DNA of 64,000 nt from positions 1 through 64,000 of the forward strand of contig JAGXSD010000041.1 in NCBI GenBank assembly GCA_018333955.1, read 5' to 3'. The first letter of the stretch is position 1. The number at the start of each line of letters is the position of its first letter. The notes below the pieces were generated by a model. That model made no database searches. It was not told where the DNA came from and saw only the letters and a list, made by a program, of their open reading frames with translations. Shown piece after piece: positions 1 through 7,147 of the stretch. The translations under genes were made by a program, and so were the position numbers. Source of the DNA: Erysipelotrichia bacterium (GTDB lineage: Bacteria > Bacillota_I > Bacilli_A > Erysipelotrichales > Erysipelotrichaceae).

Positions 1-2
1 TT

Positions 3-140
3 CAAGACATGTATTATCAATCCACTTATAATGGTTCGCAAGTCTTAACTGCGCTCAATGGTGTCTTTAATTTAGGATTAGACAAGAAATACTACCAACC
101 TAAAGAACTCAATAAAAAGATTAAAAAGATTTCGTCTTAG
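3..140 (+). CDS. C-terminal fragment of an unidentified protein
   Basis: An open frame runs from the window edge to TAG at 138-140 and encodes the last 45 residues of a protein whose start lies outside. The tail is polar and lysine-rich and ends KKIKKISS. The family is not recognised. A transposase C-terminus is one possibility because such lysine-rich ends are common there, but nothing here proves it. The gene converges on obgE, and the inverted repeat at 168-216 lies between the two. Confidence 0.45.
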   Translation, partial: QDMYYQSTYNGSQVLTALNGVFNLGLDKKYYQPKELNKKIKKISS

Positions 141-157
141 TATTTACATACAACATT

Positions 158-216
158 CTAAAAACACAACGAAGAGGAGAATACCCACTAATCATGCAGG
201 GTTTCGCCTCTTCGTT
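158..216 (-). terminator. Rho-independent terminator after obgE
   Basis: AACGAAGAGG (168-177) pairs with CCTCTTCGTT (207-216), and the stem continues inward with GAA.ACCC (179-186) against GGGTTTC (199-205). On the - strand the stem is followed by a T-rich stretch (GTTTTTAG). It lies downstream of obgE and between convergent genes, so it may also stop the + strand gene, although no T-run follows on that strand. Confidence 0.65.
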
Positions 217-255
217 TCATCATTAACTGTTAAAGTCGGGAGTATACCATACTCA

Positions 256-1530
256 TCATTCATCAATAAATACGAAGGTATTATTTTCAATGGCGACAAT
301 ATCACCATCCACACATCCTTCAGCCTTAAGTGCTTTATCAACACCCCAACGTTTAAGAAGATAAGCAAAACGTCGTGCTCCTTCTTCAGTTTCAAAGTTT
401 GATTGTCTAAACTTCGCAAGAAGTGCGTCTCCTTCTAGTCTAAATAAGTTAGGACCAATCTTAGAGACTGAATACTTATCTGGTTCAGGAACATAATCAT
501 ATACAAACTCTTCAATGACAAGCATTGGTTGTTTAGCCTTTTCAACATCTAATATATCCGCAGCACGATAAAGAATAGGATTTAATCCTTCTTGAATTGG
601 TGCAATCATTTCAAATACTTCAATATTAGGATATTTGCTTTTAAAGCGTCTTAAGTTTTCTTGAGCAGCGTCTAGATCCATCTTATTAGCAACCACAATT
701 TGTGGACGATCACTTAAATCGACCACATAGTTTTTGATCTCTTGATTAATAATCTCATAGTCTTCTATTGGATCACGTCCATCTTCCGCTCCCATATCAA
801 TGATATGGATAAGTACACGAGTTCGCTCAATATGCTTTAAGAAGTGATGGCCTAATCCTTTACCAAGCGAAGCTCCTTCAATGAGTCCTGGCATATCAGC
901 ACATACAAATGAGCGCCCATCACCAACTTGCACAACCCCTAATTTTGGAGTGATAGTTGTGAATGGATATGGTGCAATCTCAGGGCGTGCTGCAGAAATA
1001 ACTGAGAGAAACGTTGATTTCCCTACCGAAGGAAACCCTAAAAGTCCCACATCAGCTAAGAGCTTTAACTCTACAATAACTTCCTTGCTTTCGCCTAATT
1101 CCCCTTTTTCCGCAAAATCGGGAGCAGGATTTCGTGGTGTTTTAAAACGAGCGTTGCCACGTCCTCCTTGTCCACCTTTCGCAATAATTGCTTGGGCATC
1201 TTCTTCCACAAGATCAGCAATAAGTTTTCCTGTGGTTTTATCTTTAATAATGGTTCCTAATGGGACTTGAATAATGGTATCTTTTCCTTTTGCCCCATGC
1301 ATGAGTTTATTCTTACCATTTTCACCAGCTTCAGACTTGATGAGCTTTTGATAGCGTAAATCCAATAATGTTGTTTTGTGGGTATTCACCACAAAAACAA
1401 CGTTTCCGCCATCACCACCATCGCCTCCATAGGGTCCTCCTAAAGGAACATATTTCTCACGACGATAAGCAACTAATCCATCTCCGCCTTTTCCTGCTTT
1501 AATCTGTAATTCGACCTTATCTATAAACAT
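256..1530 (-). CDS. obgE: Obg-family GTPase ObgE/CgtA
   Basis: Essential GTPase of late 50S ribosome assembly and stress control. The 424 residues show the three-domain form of Bacillota: a glycine-rich Obg fold (about 1-158), a GTPase domain with G1 GFPSVGKST (165-173), a DMPG G3 motif near 212 and NKMD G4 near 285, and a C-terminal OCT domain (about 345-424). The start follows AAGGTGA at a normal distance. It is the last gene of the rplU-prp-rpmA-obgE unit, an order conserved across Bacillota. A terminator-like hairpin just after rpmA probably lowers its transcription relative to the ribosomal genes. Confidence 0.98.
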   Translation of the reverse strand: MFIDKVELQIKAGKGGDGLVAYRREKYVPLGGPYGGDGGDGGNVVFVVNTHKTTLLDLRYQKLIKSEAGENGKNKLMHGAKGKDTIIQVPLGTIIKDKTTGKLIADLVEEDAQAIIAKGGQGGRGNARFKTPRNPAPDFAEKGELGESKEVIVELKLLADVGLLGFPSVGKSTFLSVISAARPEIAPYPFTTITPKLGVVQVGDGRSFVCADMPGLIEGASLGKGLGHHFLKHIERTRVLIHIIDMGAEDGRDPIEDYEIINQEIKNYVVDLSDRPQIVVANKMDLDAAQENLRRFKSKYPNIEVFEMIAPIQEGLNPILYRAADILDVEKAKQPMLVIEEFVYDYVPEPDKYSVSKIGPNLFRLEGDALLAKFRQSNFETEEGARRFAYLLKRWGVDKALKAEGCVDGDIVAIENNTFVFIDE

Positions 1531-1542
1531 AGTTCACCTTTT

Positions 1543-1569
1543 AAAAAATCCCCGTGGATAACGGGGATT
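1543..1569 (-). terminator. Terminator/attenuator between rpmA and obgE
   Basis: AATCCCCGT (1547-1555) and ACGGGGATT (1561-1569) form a 9-bp perfect stem with a 5-nt loop. On the - strand it is followed by TTTTTT. It overlaps the rpmA stop codon and ends a few bases before the obgE ribosome binding site, so it should reduce read-through into obgE. Confidence 0.8.
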
Positions 1570-1852
1570 ATGCTTTTGGATAGACTGAAACTTTAGTTTT
1601 ATCTTTTCCGTAACGTTCAAATTTAACCACTCCATCGATTAATGCGAAGAGTGTGTCATCTCCACCACGGCCCACATTGGAGCCTGGATGAATTTTAGTG
1701 CCTCGTTGACGGTATAAGATGGACCCAGCAGTTGCGAATTCGCCGTCAGCTTTTTTAGAACCAAGACGTTTGGAATGGGAATCACGACCGTTTCTCGTGG
1801 ATCCTACCCCTTTCTTCGAAGCGAAGAATTGCAAATTCAATAGGTATTTCAT
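1568..1852 (-). CDS. rpmA: Ribosomal protein L27 with Prp-cleaved N-terminal extension
   Basis: Large-subunit protein L27, whose N-terminus reaches the peptidyl transferase centre. The 94 residues begin [25 protein letters not shown]. The LNLQFF extension before ASKKG is the Bacillota-type leader removed by the Prp protease in Staphylococcus aureus, with the expected cut between F10 and A11. The core SKKGxGSxxNGRDS is typical. Its processing enzyme is encoded by the gene immediately upstream. The stop codon lies inside a terminator hairpin. Confidence 0.98.
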   Translation of the reverse strand: MKYLLNLQFFASKKGVGSTRNGRDSHSKRLGSKKADGEFATAGSILYRQRGTKIHPGSNVGRGGDDTLFALIDGVVKFERYGKDKTKVSVYPKA

Positions 1853-1855
1853 GGC

Positions 1856-2164
1856 TTACACCTCCTTATTGTTAATTTTTATGTATTTTGGATGTGCTTG
1901 TTCAACAGATTCAAGTTGTGTCAACATCATAGTCATCATGACTTTGAGTGTTTCATCAACATTGTTGAAGATGGAATGCACATATCCATCACGTATGATA
2001 TCTGAAGTAGCATTTGATTGATACTTTTCAAATGCATTCAATGAGCCAAAGACAATCGCACTTACAGCAGCACATACTAAATCATGACCTGGTTCTCCTG
2101 AGTAGGCATGTCCAGAAATCACAAATTCAAGTTTAGGGTGTCGTTTGACTTTGACTTCAATCAT
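1856..2164 (-). CDS. prp: Ribosomal-processing cysteine protease Prp
   Basis: The 102-residue protein matches the YsxB/Prp family, which trims the N-terminus of L27 in Bacillota. The catalytic pair is visible as H19 in SGHAYSG and C31 in DLVCAAVSA. The gene sits between rplU and rpmA, the usual place for prp. Its ATG overlaps the rplU stop codon by one base (TAATG), so translation is probably coupled to L21. Substrate and protease being neighbours supports both calls. Confidence 0.95.
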   Translation of the reverse strand: MIEVKVKRHPKLEFVISGHAYSGEPGHDLVCAAVSAIVFGSLNAFEKYQSNATSDIIRDGYVHSIFNNVDETLKVMMTMMLTQLESVEQAHPKYIKINNKEV

Positions 2165-2475
2165 TACGCGTTAATCTCTTCAATCACTAAACGAGTGTAA
2201 GGTTGGCGATGACCTTGCTTACGGCGTGTGGATCCTTTTTTAGGTTTGTATTTGAAGACGATAATCTTCTTTGCTTTACCTTGTTTTTCAACTTTAGCTT
2301 TTACGCTAACGCCTTTAACATATGGACTTCCTACACGAGTTGTGCGGTTTGAGTAAACGAGAACTTTGTCAAAAACTACTTCTTCGCCTTCAGCGACATC
2401 AAGTTTTTCAACAAATACCGTTTGACCTACTTCAACTTTAAGTTGTTTACCGCCGGTTTCGATAATTGCGTACAT
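2164..2475 (-). CDS. rplU: Ribosomal protein L21
   Basis: A 103-residue L21 protein with the expected start ([18 protein letters not shown]) and basic C-terminal RNA-binding segment ([16 protein letters not shown]). It is the first gene of the rplU-prp-rpmA-obgE unit. A strong AAAGGAGGTG ribosome binding site precedes the ATG, and the roughly 100-nt leader resembles the L21 leader family. Confidence 0.98.
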   Translation of the reverse strand: MYAIIETGGKQLKVEVGQTVFVEKLDVAEGEEVVFDKVLVYSNRTTRVGSPYVKGVSVKAKVEKQGKAKKIIVFKYKPKKGSTRRKQGHRQPYTRLVIEEINA

Positions 2476-2576
2476 GTTTGCACCTCCTTTATGGTTCTAA
2501 GACTCGCCTTGAAGGTGATGATGTGCTCATTCTTGGGACCTTTTAAGTGCGGTTGTAGTCATAGAGACGTACAACA
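2476..2576 (-). ncRNA. L21-type ribosomal protein leader
   Basis: About 100 untranslated nt separate the predicted transcription start (about 2575) from rplU. On the - strand the leader contains an ACCGCACTTAAAAGGTCCC stretch followed by AAGAATGAG, which resembles my memory of the Rfam L21_leader family found before rplU in Bacillota. The likely role is autogenous control of the operon by L21. The family match is from memory and was not tested with a covariance model. Confidence 0.6.
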
Positions 2577-2581
2577 TAAGG

Positions 2582-2610
2582 ATTTTAGCACAAAAGCCTC
2601 AAAGTATCAA
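2582..2610 (-). promoter_or_regulatory. Promoter of the rplU operon
   Basis: On the - strand there is TTGATA (2605-2610), a 17-bp spacer and TAAAAT (2582-2587) with an upstream TGC, giving an extended -10 element. Transcription would begin near 2575 and include the L21-type leader. Confidence 0.8.
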
Positions 2611-2702
2611 CACTTTATGAAAATTGTTAGTGTTTCATTAGGTTTTTAAATGATTTATTCTTACCAACTTCTTAATATTGACAAGTCGTAATCAATTCCA
2701 TG

Positions 2703-2711
2703 TGATATAAT
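2703..2711 (+). promoter_or_regulatory. Extended -10 promoter of the 312-residue protein gene
   Basis: TGATATAAT (2703-2711) is a consensus extended -10 element 35 bases before the ATG at 2746. A TTGACA at 2678-2683 is 22 bp away, too far for a classical pair, so recognition is probably through the extended -10. Confidence 0.65.
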
Positions 2712-2745
2712 TATCAAGCATATAAAACTTCCTGGGGGCCAATCA

Positions 2746-3684
2746 ATGGAAAAGAAAAATTTGTCGATTCTACTTTCGTTTCTTGTTTTTTCACAGTTTA
2801 TTTTAATTTATTCCACCTTTAATCTCAAAGACGAAATTATGAGTTTGCGTCAAGAAAACCAGAGCATGAATAATGTATTGAATAATCGACTTAATCACTC
2901 AATCAGTGAAATTGAACGGTTAATTAAAAAAGGTAATAGCCCTATTGAAATTGCTTCAATCTCATATGGCACAATCAAAACAGATGATTTAACGATTGAG
3001 GTTAGCTTCATGGTTGTTCCTAAAGAATTGACTCCTACAACAAAAGTCTTCCTTGAATTTAATGATGAAAGAGTTCAATTAGATCGCAATAACTCAGTAT
3101 TTTCATTAAAAAGAGATTTCTACATATTCTCAGACAATATTTCACCATTAGTTATCATAGAAGACCATGAAAAACAAGTGATTACCCAAGAACCTAAATT
3201 AGATATTTATGAACTACGCTATTTTTTCACTCCTGTGGTGCATTTAAACTTTGGTGGTGAATTAAGATTTGTAAATAATAATATCCTAGTCAAAGGTCAA
3301 ATTAGTACATTTGTACCTAATAGCACAAGCGTATTTAATATAAGTGGATATAAGGTTGTATATTATCTTGATAATGATGTGATTGGTCAACAAGATTTAA
3401 GTTATACTCCGATTCAAGGTCACAATGATATTACCTTCAAATTAGAGGATTTTCACTATAAAACAACATCATCAAACAATTCAATATTCTCGATTGTATT
3501 GATTACTACAAACAAGTTTGGATTTGAAAACCATCGACTCATTTCACAATCGCGTCAAGATGGAAATAATCATCAATTTTGCTACTCATCATTAATCGAA
3601 AATATATACTCCCCAACAAAAGAATTATTATGGCAGTCTAGATATGGCAATACTTTTGAATGCATCATGCCAACCCATCAATAA
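2746..3684 (+). CDS. Unknown protein with N-terminal membrane anchor
   Basis: A 312-residue protein of no recognised family. Residues 6-23 are a hydrophobic segment that would act as a membrane anchor, followed by a polar, probably coiled-coil stretch (about 28-62) and a mostly beta-like domain exposed outside the cell, with no cysteine until near the C-terminus. It is a lone + strand gene in a - strand neighbourhood, with its own extended -10 promoter and a hairpin just after the stop. The ribosome binding site is poor (a run of five G). It is flanked by conserved housekeeping genes on both sides, so it could be an inserted lineage-specific gene. Confidence 0.8.
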   Translation: MEKKNLSILLSFLVFSQFILIYSTFNLKDEIMSLRQENQSMNNVLNNRLNHSISEIERLIKKGNSPIEIASISYGTIKTDDLTIEVSFMVVPKELTPTTKVFLEFNDERVQLDRNNSVFSLKRDFYIFSDNISPLVIIEDHEKQVITQEPKLDIYELRYFFTPVVHLNFGGELRFVNNNILVKGQISTFVPNSTSVFNISGYKVVYYLDNDVIGQQDLSYTPIQGHNDITFKLEDFHYKTTSSNNSIFSIVLITTNKFGFENHRLISQSRQDGNNHQFCYSSLIENIYSPTKELLWQSRYGNTFECIMPTHQ

Positions 3685-3691
3685 ACTAATA

Positions 3692-3720
3692 TACCTCAAT
3701 GAGATCATTGAGGCATATTT
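3692..3720. terminator. Possible bidirectional terminator
   Basis: CCTCAAT (3694-3700) and ATTGAGG (3707-3713) form a stem between two convergent genes. The following bases are only moderately T-rich (CATATTTAATG), so termination strength is uncertain. Confidence 0.4.
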
Positions 3721-3747
3721 AATGTATTAATGTCTATATGTTTTCAA

Positions 3748-4428
3748 TTAAATCATATTTAAAAGCTGTGCAATAATAATCGCTATTATAATACTTGGAA
3801 GTAAATTGAGCATCTTATACTTCGTGAGTTTTAACATGTTCAATCCTAAGGCAATCACAAGTATATTCCCTACACTGCTGATGATCGTGAGGGTTGTTTC
3901 ATTGAGCCAAGAAGAAATTCCACTTGCGAATAATGTGAGTGCACCTTGATAAAGAAGTACTGGAATAAATGAAAACAAAACCCCAAATCCTAAAGTGGCT
4001 GAAAGCATCATGGCCGCCACAAAGTCTAGAGTTGATTTTGTGAATACAATGATATGATTTTGATTAATCCCACTTTCAATAGAACCAATGATGGCCATTG
4101 CCCCTACCACAAATAAAACACTCGCTGTTAAAAAACCATGAATAAATGAGCCATCTTGATCATCAAATTTTAGAATCTTATCAAGGGTGTTTTTAACTTT
4201 ATCTTCAAACTTGAAGCTTTCACCAATCCACAAACCACAGACAAGACTCAATATAACATAGATTAATGTAATATCAACGACGACACCATCAATCCCAATG
4301 ACCACCACAATGATTCCAAGAACACTCATAGTGCTATCTAAAAGAGATGCCTTAAGAATTTTTCTTAAACTTAAACCAATTAATGAGGCTACTATAATCG
4401 CAACCGCATTGACCACAGGACCAATCAT
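3748..4428 (-). CDS. DUF554-family membrane protein
   Basis: A 226-residue, very hydrophobic protein with about six to seven membrane segments. The start MIGPVVNAVAIIVASLIGL and a GALTLFASG-type segment are typical of the DUF554 (YdfK-like) family, whose function is not established. It begins 10 bases after the tRNA methyltransferase gene, behind an AAAGGA site, and is the last gene of the dnaE-regulator-kinase string. No terminator is obvious immediately after it apart from the shared hairpin near 3700. Confidence 0.85.
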   Translation of the reverse strand: MIGPVVNAVAIIVASLIGLSLRKILKASLLDSTMSVLGIIVVVIGIDGVVVDITLIYVILSLVCGLWIGESFKFEDKVKNTLDKILKFDDQDGSFIHGFLTASVLFVVGAMAIIGSIESGINQNHIIVFTKSTLDFVAAMMLSATLGFGVLFSFIPVLLYQGALTLFASGISSWLNETTLTIISSVGNILVIALGLNMLKLTKYKMLNLLPSIIIAIIIAQLLNMI

Positions 4429-4438
4429 ATTTTTCCTT

Positions 4439-5080
4439 TCATAACACTATCGGTGGATCGAACTGACATGGTTTATTTTGACCATGCTGGAGTGTGAGAA
4501 TACAACTTTTATAATACTGAAGCCGAGTATCCTCAACACCTTGAAGTCTTGTGATACTTAATTGATGGTTAGCTGCACATGCAAAACACTGAGCAAGAAA
4601 TGCGCTTCGAAACACAATATAAGCTCGACCCTTGGTTGATAAATGAAGCTTTATTGATTTCATTAACTTGTTTAAATCAAGTGTCTGAGTAAACTTAGCC
4701 CTTTGCTTTCCTTCATGTGAGGATGATGTGTGAGCATTGACTTCAAAAAAAGGCGGATTCGATACAATCACATCAAAGCTCTCTTCAAAACGAACATCCT
4801 GGATATCACTTGATATTAATGTTACATTTTCAATGTGATTTAATTGCATATTTTGATACGCTAAATCAATAGCTTCTGAATTAATATCGATGCCTACCAT
4901 CCATTTTGGGTGATATTGCGCTGCTTCAAGTAACAAAACTCCTTGATTGGTCCCAATATCTAAAACTCTATCCCCTTCTCTAATATGCATTGCTTTCAGA
5001 AGAGCTGTGGTATCTGAATTCATCTTAAAATGGTGGTTACTTTGAATCAAAGGTATTTTATGAATTGGAGTATAATCCAT
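4439..5080 (-). CDS. tRNA1(Val) adenine-N6-methyltransferase-like protein (TrmN6/YabB)
   Basis: A 213-residue class I SAM-dependent methyltransferase. The SAM-binding loop DIGTNQG (41-47), an acidic end of strand 2 (GIDINSEA, 63-70) and the NPPF motif (108-111) that positions the target adenine amine are all visible. In the TrmN6 family the product is N6-methyladenosine 37 of tRNA-Val. I chose the ATG at 5080 because it lies 2 bases after the kinase stop and follows AGGAAG; the frame is open 6 codons further upstream but would run into the kinase gene. Confidence 0.85.
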   Translation of the reverse strand: MDYTPIHKIPLIQSNHHFKMNSDTTALLKAMHIREGDRVLDIGTNQGVLLLEAAQYHPKWMVGIDINSEAIDLAYQNMQLNHIENVTLISSDIQDVRFEESFDVIVSNPPFFEVNAHTSSSHEGKQRAKFTQTLDLNKLMKSIKLHLSTKGRAYIVFRSAFLAQCFACAANHQLSITRLQGVEDTRLQYYKSCILTLQHGQNKPCQFDPPIVL

Positions 5081-5082
5081 GA

Positions 5083-6495
5083 TTATTCTTCCTCGCATTC
5101 AAAATAGAATACAGATCCTTGACCAATGGTACTATCCACACCAAATCGTAAGTTATGGGCAAGACATATACTTTTCGCAATACTTAATCCAAGCCCGGTA
5201 CCTTGTTGATTTCTCGCAAAGTTTTTATCAATACGATAATATCGATCCCAAATATTTGGAAGTTCATCTGATAGAATACCTGTACCATGATCTTCAACCT
5301 CAATACGCACTTTACCTTTGCGCTTATACGCATTGATTATCACAATATTATCTTCTCCTACGTGGTTTATTGCGTTATTTATAAAATTGAAAAGTACTTG
5401 TCCTACTTTAATTTCATCAATCATAACCACTAGCGCTTCGTCCACATTAATCACGAAATTAATCCCAAGAGTTTGAATAGAATGTTCAAATAATGACACA
5501 ATATATTCAATCCATGACTTTACATGCACTGACTTTAAATTAATAATAAGATTTGGACTATCATATTGGGTAAGCAGTAACATATCACTGACTAAGAGTG
5601 ATAAATGGTTTACTTCTTTATAGATGATATCCAGATGTTCTTTGCGTTTTTGAGGGTTTTCTTTTGAAAACTCTTGAAGAAGTTCGGTATATGCTTTTAT
5701 GGTTGTTAATGGTGTTTTGATATCATGCGAGACATTCGCAATCATATCTTTACGTAATGTATCAATGCTTAGGAGTTGCTCCTTCGCAAAGTTTAACGCT
5801 TGAGCTAACTCATTGAACTCTTGATATGGAGTAGGTTCAAATTCAAACTTAAAATCCATGCTTGCGAATTTATTCGCACTTTTCACCATTTCAACAACTG
5901 GTTTTGAGAGTGATGACGCTATCCAAAACGCCATTAAAGAGGATAATATAAACACCGCAAAGGTTACATACACAAACTGATCTCGAAGAATAACCACTGT
6001 CGATTCAGTAGAATCGAGTGGTGAATTCACTAAAAACGTAATATTTTCTTCATTTATTAAAACATTTCGTCCAATAATCAGCATTTCTCGCTCATATCCT
6101 ACAGGATTAAAAGTTCGATTTAACTCTGTACCCGTCACAATACGTACATCCTTAATAATATTATCAATAAAATTCGGTTCGATTTGAGTCGAGCGATTCA
6201 GCATGCAGTTTACACCCAATGCATCCATAAAGAAGATTTGAGTGTTTTCTCGAAATACACTGACACAAACATTGTTATTAACGATAAGTGGTACTAAAGT
6301 CTCATTCAATGTGTTATTTAAGTAGGCTTGTTCAATGGCTGAAGAGACACTTCTAACATCATTGGTTTTCATATTGCGATAATATGGTGTTAAGAACACA
6401 ATTTGTAATACCCAAAGCATGACTAAAATAGCAATCGTCAAAAGCATGAGCGATTGCCATATGGTAACTAATAATCCACGTCCTTTAGAGTTCAA
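5083..6495 (-). CDS. Sensor histidine kinase
   Basis: A 470-residue membrane histidine kinase. Membrane segments at about 12-36 and 172-194 bracket an extracellular sensor domain, followed by HAMP (about 195-245), HisKA with the phospho-accepting H257 in NVSHDIKTPLT, and an ATPase domain with an N box (NNAINHV), G1 (DHGTGI) and G2 (GTGLGLSIAK). The start is TTG at 6493-6495, inside the regulator gene (11-base overlap) and preceded by CAGGA at a good distance. It pairs with the adjacent OmpR-type regulator. The signal sensed is unknown; the sensor domain holds two cysteines (about residues 77 and 97). Confidence 0.93.
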   Translation of the reverse strand: MNSKGRGLLVTIWQSLMLLTIAILVMLWVLQIVFLTPYYRNMKTNDVRSVSSAIEQAYLNNTLNETLVPLIVNNNVCVSVFRENTQIFFMDALGVNCMLNRSTQIEPNFIDNIIKDVRIVTGTELNRTFNPVGYEREMLIIGRNVLINEENITFLVNSPLDSTESTVVILRDQFVYVTFAVFILSSLMAFWIASSLSKPVVEMVKSANKFASMDFKFEFEPTPYQEFNELAQALNFAKEQLLSIDTLRKDMIANVSHDIKTPLTTIKAYTELLQEFSKENPQKRKEHLDIIYKEVNHLSLLVSDMLLLTQYDSPNLIINLKSVHVKSWIEYIVSLFEHSIQTLGINFVINVDEALVVMIDEIKVGQVLFNFINNAINHVGEDNIVIINAYKRKGKVRIEVEDHGTGILSDELPNIWDRYYRIDKNFARNQQGTGLGLSIAKSICLAHNLRFGVDSTIGQGSVFYFECEEE

Positions 6496-7147
6496 ACTTG
6501 TATCCTGTTCCTCGTACAGTCACGATTAAATCGCGATATTGTCTTAAATTTTTCCTTAACATTTTCACGTGAGTGTCCACCGTTCGAACTCCACCAATGA
6601 AGTGATAATCCCATACTTTTTCAAGTAAAACTTCTCGTGAAATGGCTTGATTTTTATGTTGTAAAAGATAGACAAGTAATTCGAACTCTTTAGGAGTCAC
6701 GACAATACGTTCTTGATCTATCGTAATGGTTTTACCATCAAAATCAATTACCAGTGTTCCAATAGTTTCAACTTTATTGACATTGACCGAATGACGGTTT
6801 AAAACACTTTTCATACGGGCAACAAGTTCTTTAAAAGAAAATGGCTTTACAACGTAATCATCAACACCAAGTTCAAAGCAATAAAGTTTATCAGCTTCTT
6901 CAAATCGGGCTGATAAAATGATGATTGGAACATTTGAAAAGGCTTTAATGGCTTTTGTAGCACTAAAACCATCTAATACAGGCATCATTAAATCCATGAT
7001 GATTAAGTCATAGGAAGTTTGTTGTGCTTTTGCGACTGCTTCTTCCCCATTACTTGCAGTATCTGCTAAGAATCCAAACTCTTTGATGTATTCGACGATC
7101 ACATCCCTGATGTTGATCTCATCATCAACTATTAGAACTTTTGCCAT
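6485..7147 (-). CDS. OmpR/PhoB-family response regulator
   Basis: A 220-residue response regulator. The receiver domain (1-120) has the acidic pair D8/D9, the phosphorylation site D52 in IIMDLMMPVLDG and the conserved lysine in VVKPFSFKEL. A winged-helix DNA-binding domain follows (about 125-220), ending VDTHVKMLRKNL..VRGTGYKFEL. It overlaps dnaE by one base upstream and the kinase by 11 bases downstream, so all three are probably made from one transcript. Confidence 0.95.
   Translation of the reverse strand: MAKVLIVDDEINIRDVIVEYIKEFGFLADTASNGEEAVAKAQQTSYDLIIMDLMMPVLDGFSATKAIKAFSNVPIIILSARFEEADKLYCFELGVDDYVVKPFSFKELVARMKSVLNRHSVNVNKVETIGTLVIDFDGKTITIDQERIVVTPKEFELLVYLLQHKNQAISREVLLEKVWDYHFIGGVRTVDTHVKMLRKNLRQYRDLIVTVRGTGYKFEL

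Noticed and set aside
881-1270. 129-codon + strand open frame inside obgE
   Set aside because: It lies wholly antisense to a strongly conserved GTPase gene, has no ribosome site and no protein-like motifs.
2678-2711. TTGACA paired with TATAAT as a classical promoter
   Set aside because: The spacer is 22 bp, too long; the extended -10 alone is the better reading.
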